DNA of 64,000 bases, taken from assembly GCA_022828595.1 (NCBI GenBank), contig JAKGHH010000001.1, positions 211,867,848 to 211,931,847 of the forward strand, read 5' to 3'. Position 1 is the stretch's first letter. Each line of letters starts with the position of its first letter. The notes below the pieces were generated by a model. That model had not been told where the DNA came from and did not search any database. It saw only the letters and a list, made by a program, of their open reading frames with translations. This document shows, in pieces, positions 26,801 to 32,800 of the stretch. This DNA is from Nelumbo lutea (lineage: Eukaryota > Streptophyta > Magnoliopsida > Proteales > Nelumbonaceae). The translations under genes were made by a program, and so were the position numbers.

Positions 26801-29800
26801 GGGAAAAAGAAGAGAAAAAGGAGATGATATCCATCACACATAATGAGTATGAAAAACTTTGCATGTCTTCTTCTTCCAAAAACATTGCTACTCTTGCCAA
26901 ATCAGGTATAGCATGTCTTTTATCCTCCAAGTCTTGGGTTATAGATTTTGAAGCCTCAAACCACATGGGTGGGGCTCTGGACTCATTTAGCATCATGTCT
27001 AAGTTGATGATTAAGAGGCCATTACTTGGTGTAATGGTAAAATCTCAGGCTGATAGGTGTGGGATCATGAGTTTGAGTCTGAGAACAGCCACTTTGTGTG
27101 AGAAAATATCAAACATTAGTACTGTATCTAGTCCACCCCTCCCAAGACCCCAGATTGCTGGGACCAACATATAGGGTAATGGCCTTTCTATATCTAACTT
27201 AAGCTTTTTCTTCTGAAGATAAATAAAAAATAAAATTATTAAAGAAGAGAATAGAAGATACAAAACAGGTGATAAGAAATCACCCACCAACAAAAGATAA
27301 AACAGCCCCAAGTCCACACCCTCCCTAACAACTTTAGAAACACATAAAGAAACAGAATCCCCATACATTTTACAAACAAACCTCTCCTTAAAATCAAGCC
27401 TTCCCCTCAAAAAATCAAGTTACAACTCATCCCAACATAACCCTAAATCCCCAAACTTAACCTGCTGTAAATGACCCCGGACTGAACACTACAGAAAAAA
27501 GAACCCTGCATAGTTGTCAAGGCAACGCCTAGACGACTAAGTGCTATTAAAAGCTTGCCTCGCCCAAATAACTAAAGATTTATAAATTAGGTGCATGCCT
27601 AGTTAATAAGTACATAAATATATATTTGTAATTTTCTAATTGATTAGTTAGTATTTCTTAAAGTACATCCTGCTATACTGTACCATTTTTTTAATTGTAA
27701 TATGTATTAAATAGTGAATATTGTTATATTTATAATTTTAAGCCTTGTTAGTGCTCAATCAGGATTTTTGAAGACCAAAGAGACTCAATGTATCAATCAA
27801 AGAGCCCCGATTTTTGAACTTGAACAAAACATCAGGTATTTATTTCTCCTCTTCTTAGTCTGCCCCTTCTTTATTTCTTAGCTTTTTTTTTTCTTTTTTC
27901 CCATCCTTTCTTGGTATGAAATAGGAGTCCCCCCCCCCGTGTTATTTCTTATATTTTTACCCAGCTTTTCCCTTCATTCTATTGGACTTGAACAGGGCCT
28001 CCGCCCCCTTTTTTCTTCTTTTTCTTTCCTGTTATTTTTCTTACTTTTTTTATTCTTTCTTTTGGACTGAAACAGGGGCTCTGCCTCCTTGTTCTTTATC
28101 TTCTTTTCTTAGAATTTTTCCTAGTTCTTTTCTTCTTTAACTCTTTATCTCAGGCATAAATAGGGGCTCTGCTCCCATTTTCTTAGTTTTTTTCATTTTC
28201 ATTTTCTACTTTTTTTCCTTTTTCTCTTGGACCAAAATAGGGTCTCCAGTCTCAACCCCTCTTTTCTTTCTCATTTTTCCTGTTTTTTCTCACTTTTTTT
28301 GCTCCTTTGTTTTTACTAAACAGGGACTGCACTTCTACATTTTTGCTTCTATCTCTTCAACTAGAACAAGGCATCACTCCTTTTTTTTTTACGTATTACA
28401 CTTCTTTCTCTTGGACTGTCAACAGTGAAATAGGGGTTGCACTCCCTTCTTTTCATCGTTCTTGAAGTAAAAATGTACTGAAACAGTAGTATCACACATT
28501 AGGGACTAAAGGTAAACATTAGACACTTTAGAGGAAAATCTATCGCCTAGGCGAGGCCTAGGCACCTAGGCATCTAGGCACACTTGGGTAGCTTAGCTTC
28601 ACCTAGGAGCATTGAAAACTAACCTAGGAGTCTAGGCATACTTGGGTAGCTTAGCTTCACCTAGGAGCCTTGAAAACTATGGAATCCTGATACACATTTA
28701 AAGTAGGCCCAAGAGGGGGAAATGTTTAACTTCACCTAGGCATCTTTTTTTATTTCTTCACCCTCTTTAACAGACCCAACCCAGAAAAGGCCCCCCTTCA
28801 GCCTAGAAAAAACTTTAGACACCTGAACTGTGCCCTGAAACTTCTGACTTTTGAACTATCTAACTGCATTGGGTCTTCTCTCAGAAACTTCCTGATCTTT
28901 TGCCTCATCCAAAATAACGTTTTTCTCAAAGATCTGAGCTGCCTTCAAATCCTTGTCTCCAACTCCATTCCCTTCACCCCCAGAAGATCTCAATCTTTTC
29001 CTGGTCGTCACCATTCCTCACCAGAGGACTTGCCTCCCTATCATCCAACATAATGTCCAACCTACCCCTCAATGACAAGCAGGCTCTTTCTTCCAATTCC
29101 CTAAATATCTTTCTTGCAAATTCCTTCCTCCCAAAAGGCACAGACCCAATATCTTACTTACCTCCACTTCTTTGTTCACCATTATTTCTAAGCTGATAGA
29201 TCTCCCAATTTCATCTGTTTCATCAATGATAATACCTTCTTCAGGAGACTCAATTGTACTGTCATCTTCAACTCCAACCCCTCCCTCTACTGCTATGTTT
29301 TCTCTTCCTTCCACATTTGTTATCAGCTTTGTTCTATACTTCCTTTTGCTCTTGATATTTCAAAAAAAAAAAAAAAAACTTCTTTTTTCTCTTACACAAT
29401 TTCAGACCTACTAACTTGCACAGTTGCACTCATTATTCTCAAGCTTTTCGTGACAATCCAGGCTATCCTCTCGCAGCCCCTTCAAATTTGATTTTCCTAT
29501 CTCAACTTTATTAACTGTTTCATTGACCTCCGGTAACATCAGTTGTTTTTTTTTTTGATGAATGAAAGTAGTTTTATTAAATCAGATATCAATAGTACAA
29601 TCAGCCTAGGAGGAGACACGAGATGTTACCACCCCTAGGACTGAACAATATACACCAAAACTGCCCAGGCCTGAGACACAATTACAAAGTAGCCCAAAAT
29701 AGATCTCCCCTTGACACCCCTTGCTTGGCCAAAGAATCAGCCATTGCATTTGCTGATCTCCTGACCCACTGAAACCTGACAGTCATATTCCTTGTCATCC

Positions 29801-32800
29801 ATTTAACTTTCTTTAACAGATCCCTGTATCCCCAACAGGATGTTTCTGGGCTGATTAGCCAGCCTACTACTACCTTGAAATCCCCTTCTACTAGCAGATT
29901 GGTCACTCCAATTTGACTAGCCATCTGTATACCTTGTACCGCTGCTAGTAGCGGTACATCAGGCTGTTTCCGGTAACATCATTTGTTGACATAAAAACTT
30001 CCCTCTAACACTTTTTCTGTATAATTTCATTGCTGACCACCTAAGTTAGTTTTTCCATTCCCAACTGGTTCTGCTTCCTCAACAGTCTCCACCACTCTTA
30101 AGAGACTTGTTGATTTGAGGAACTACAGGTGACTCCTTGACAAATAAATCTTGAAGGATTCCACAATCAACAAAGGGATTACCTGTTCATCCTTTTCTTC
30201 CCCCATTTCTGCAAAAGCTTCTTTCCCACAGTTCTTTTTTCCACCTTCCTTGTACCACCATCCCTACAACCAAGTGAATGTTCAAGCCTACCTCTTTCAC
30301 ATATTTTGTAGCCACCCATTCCCAAATGTCATCCTTTTCTTTCCCAAGTCCGATTCTTTTCCTTGTGACATGCTTCTTAACTTGCAACTCTAGTTTTCCT
30401 TTTGAGACGCGTCAAACCCTCCCCATCCTCTCTACTACTACTGCTTTGCTGCTTTTTCAGTCTAACAGGTTTCTCCGATCTTCTAGTTGGAATTAGGTCG
30501 ATAGCACCCTGCACTCTTCCATCAGCATTCTACCCAAATATTGCATAGAGCAAAGGATCAGACCAAATGGGAGTTTATCCAGAGGTTAAACCTCTCTTAG
30601 CACCCAAACTATTCACAAGGGTCTCATTTGGGAAAGAAGAAATATCCTCCTTAAAGTCTCCCAACTGGGTCATGTGACTCCCTAAAACGCCATGTGCCTT
30701 ATGAACGCAACCACTTAAACTGGGTCAACCAACCTCAAGGCTCAACTTTCTTGTTTTGACTCTTTGTTTGCTTGAACCATCTTTAAACCCATCCTTGTTT
30801 CCACCCAAACCCATCCCCCTCCTAAAACTTGTCGATTTGCCTCCCCATGCTTACCATGCACGTCAACAATTTTCTGGACAGGAGGTAATTCCTCTCTCCC
30901 ATCATGCAAAAGTTCTACTGCCAAACTGCACACCAAATTTTGAAGCACCACCATTATTAGTGAAATGGCATGTAACATCATGGCTATTTGAATTCAGCAA
31001 ATCCTTTTTCAAATAAGGATCCAAGAAAATTGAATTCTCCAATCTTTCCCCACCATGTAGCTCATCTTCCTCAACTTGTTCATGCTCCAACCTACAACCT
31101 CCATTCCAGAGAGCAGCTTCAACAGAGGTTGCAAGCCAGATACTATGGAATGCCATCTGAGAAAACTTCCATCTTCCTTGGAATAGCTTCAGGCTCCACT
31201 CCCACCACTCTCACTGCTACTGAACATCTTGAGTGGAGATGCATATTACTTGTTTTTCTATGCATAGATAAATAATATTTTACCTACTAAATTGTTATTT
31301 TATCCCCCTTTTACTGTATTTTTGCATTCCTCAATTGAGATTATAGACATGAAAAAAAAACTATTTTCTGTTTCTTTTTCTTTTTTTTCTCCCAAAAATA
31401 CTTTGAATTTCCCATTGTTTAGATCCTTAAACTACAGTGAGCCTACTCAAACAACTTTACCATGGAGAATCATGCTTGTTTATTCTAAAGCATGTCTATG
31501 CCTATGATACCCAGATACTGGCATAAAAGGGTGTCATCTCATGGTGGATGCTTCAATCTTTAATGTAAACTCTGTATCCGACACCATATCCAGCTGTCCT
31601 TGTCATATCTTGTAACACATGTATTTGCTAACAAATGAAGCAAAAACTATTTTGCAACAAGACAAGGCATCAGAACTTATTGACTATGGAACATGTTAGT
31701 AGTTAGCTAAGTACTGCACCAAGAAAACTTATAAATGGAATTCAAGAATGTTTACCGAAGCAAAGGATATGAGAAAGCAGTAAAAGAACTCACCCCCAAA
31801 ACAATTGATTTAAGTACTTTTTGAAAGCCAAGAACCCTCCCATTGCTATCAAAAGTTGCTTGCCACTTCTCTGGCTTAAGCATTTTGTTGATCTACAACA
31901 TTAGAAACAAGAAGCAAGATAAGAGATATTGATGATTACACGACTCATACCATTAAATGCATTCAAGAGCATTAAATAAGAGGGATGACTTATGAAATAG
32001 ATTCATGAAATAATAAATGTATCTATTGAAATTAGGAACAGTGAAACATTCAGAATCATCATCATCTAAGGGTAGGCCTTGGTGCAACAGTTGGGTTGTT
32101 TCATTTCGACCTGGGTGACCAGGGCTGAAATCTTGGAAACAGCCTCTCTGTATGTTCAGGGGTAAGACCGTATACATCTGTCCCTCCCCAGACCCCGAAT
32201 TGGTGGGAGCCTCGTTCACCAGGTTGCCCTTTACCATCACCTAAGCCCAACCCCAGCTACAAGGGATCAGCTACATGAATCCTGTTTGGTCAATTCATTC
32301 TGTTCAGTGCCACACACTGTTAAATTAGGAAATCCTTTAAATCATTTATAGCTACTTCAACCCATGTCTTTTTTGGTCTGCCCCTAGATCTTCTAGCCCC
32401 TTCAATTTGCAACAGATCACTTCTTCTTACAGGTGCTGTACATGGTCTTCCCTACATGTGACCAAACCATCTTAGTCTACTTTTCCTCATTTTATTACCA
32501 ATTTATGCTACTCCTAGGTTTATTCTAATGAGTTCACTTCTAAACCTGCCCTTTCTAGTTTTCCCACTCACCCATCTCAACATTTGCATTTCTACCACAC
32601 TCATTTTGTGGACATGTTGTTTCTTGACTGCCCAACACTCTGCCTTACAAAACATTGCTGGCCTCATAACCATTTTATAAAAGTTTTAGGATATAGATCA
32701 ATTCAAACCATAGGAATGGGTAAATAAGGTGATATGGACATCAAGATGATCAATAGTGCTACATGAGTCTGGCAGTCTGGGAAGTTTTGATATTTTCACT

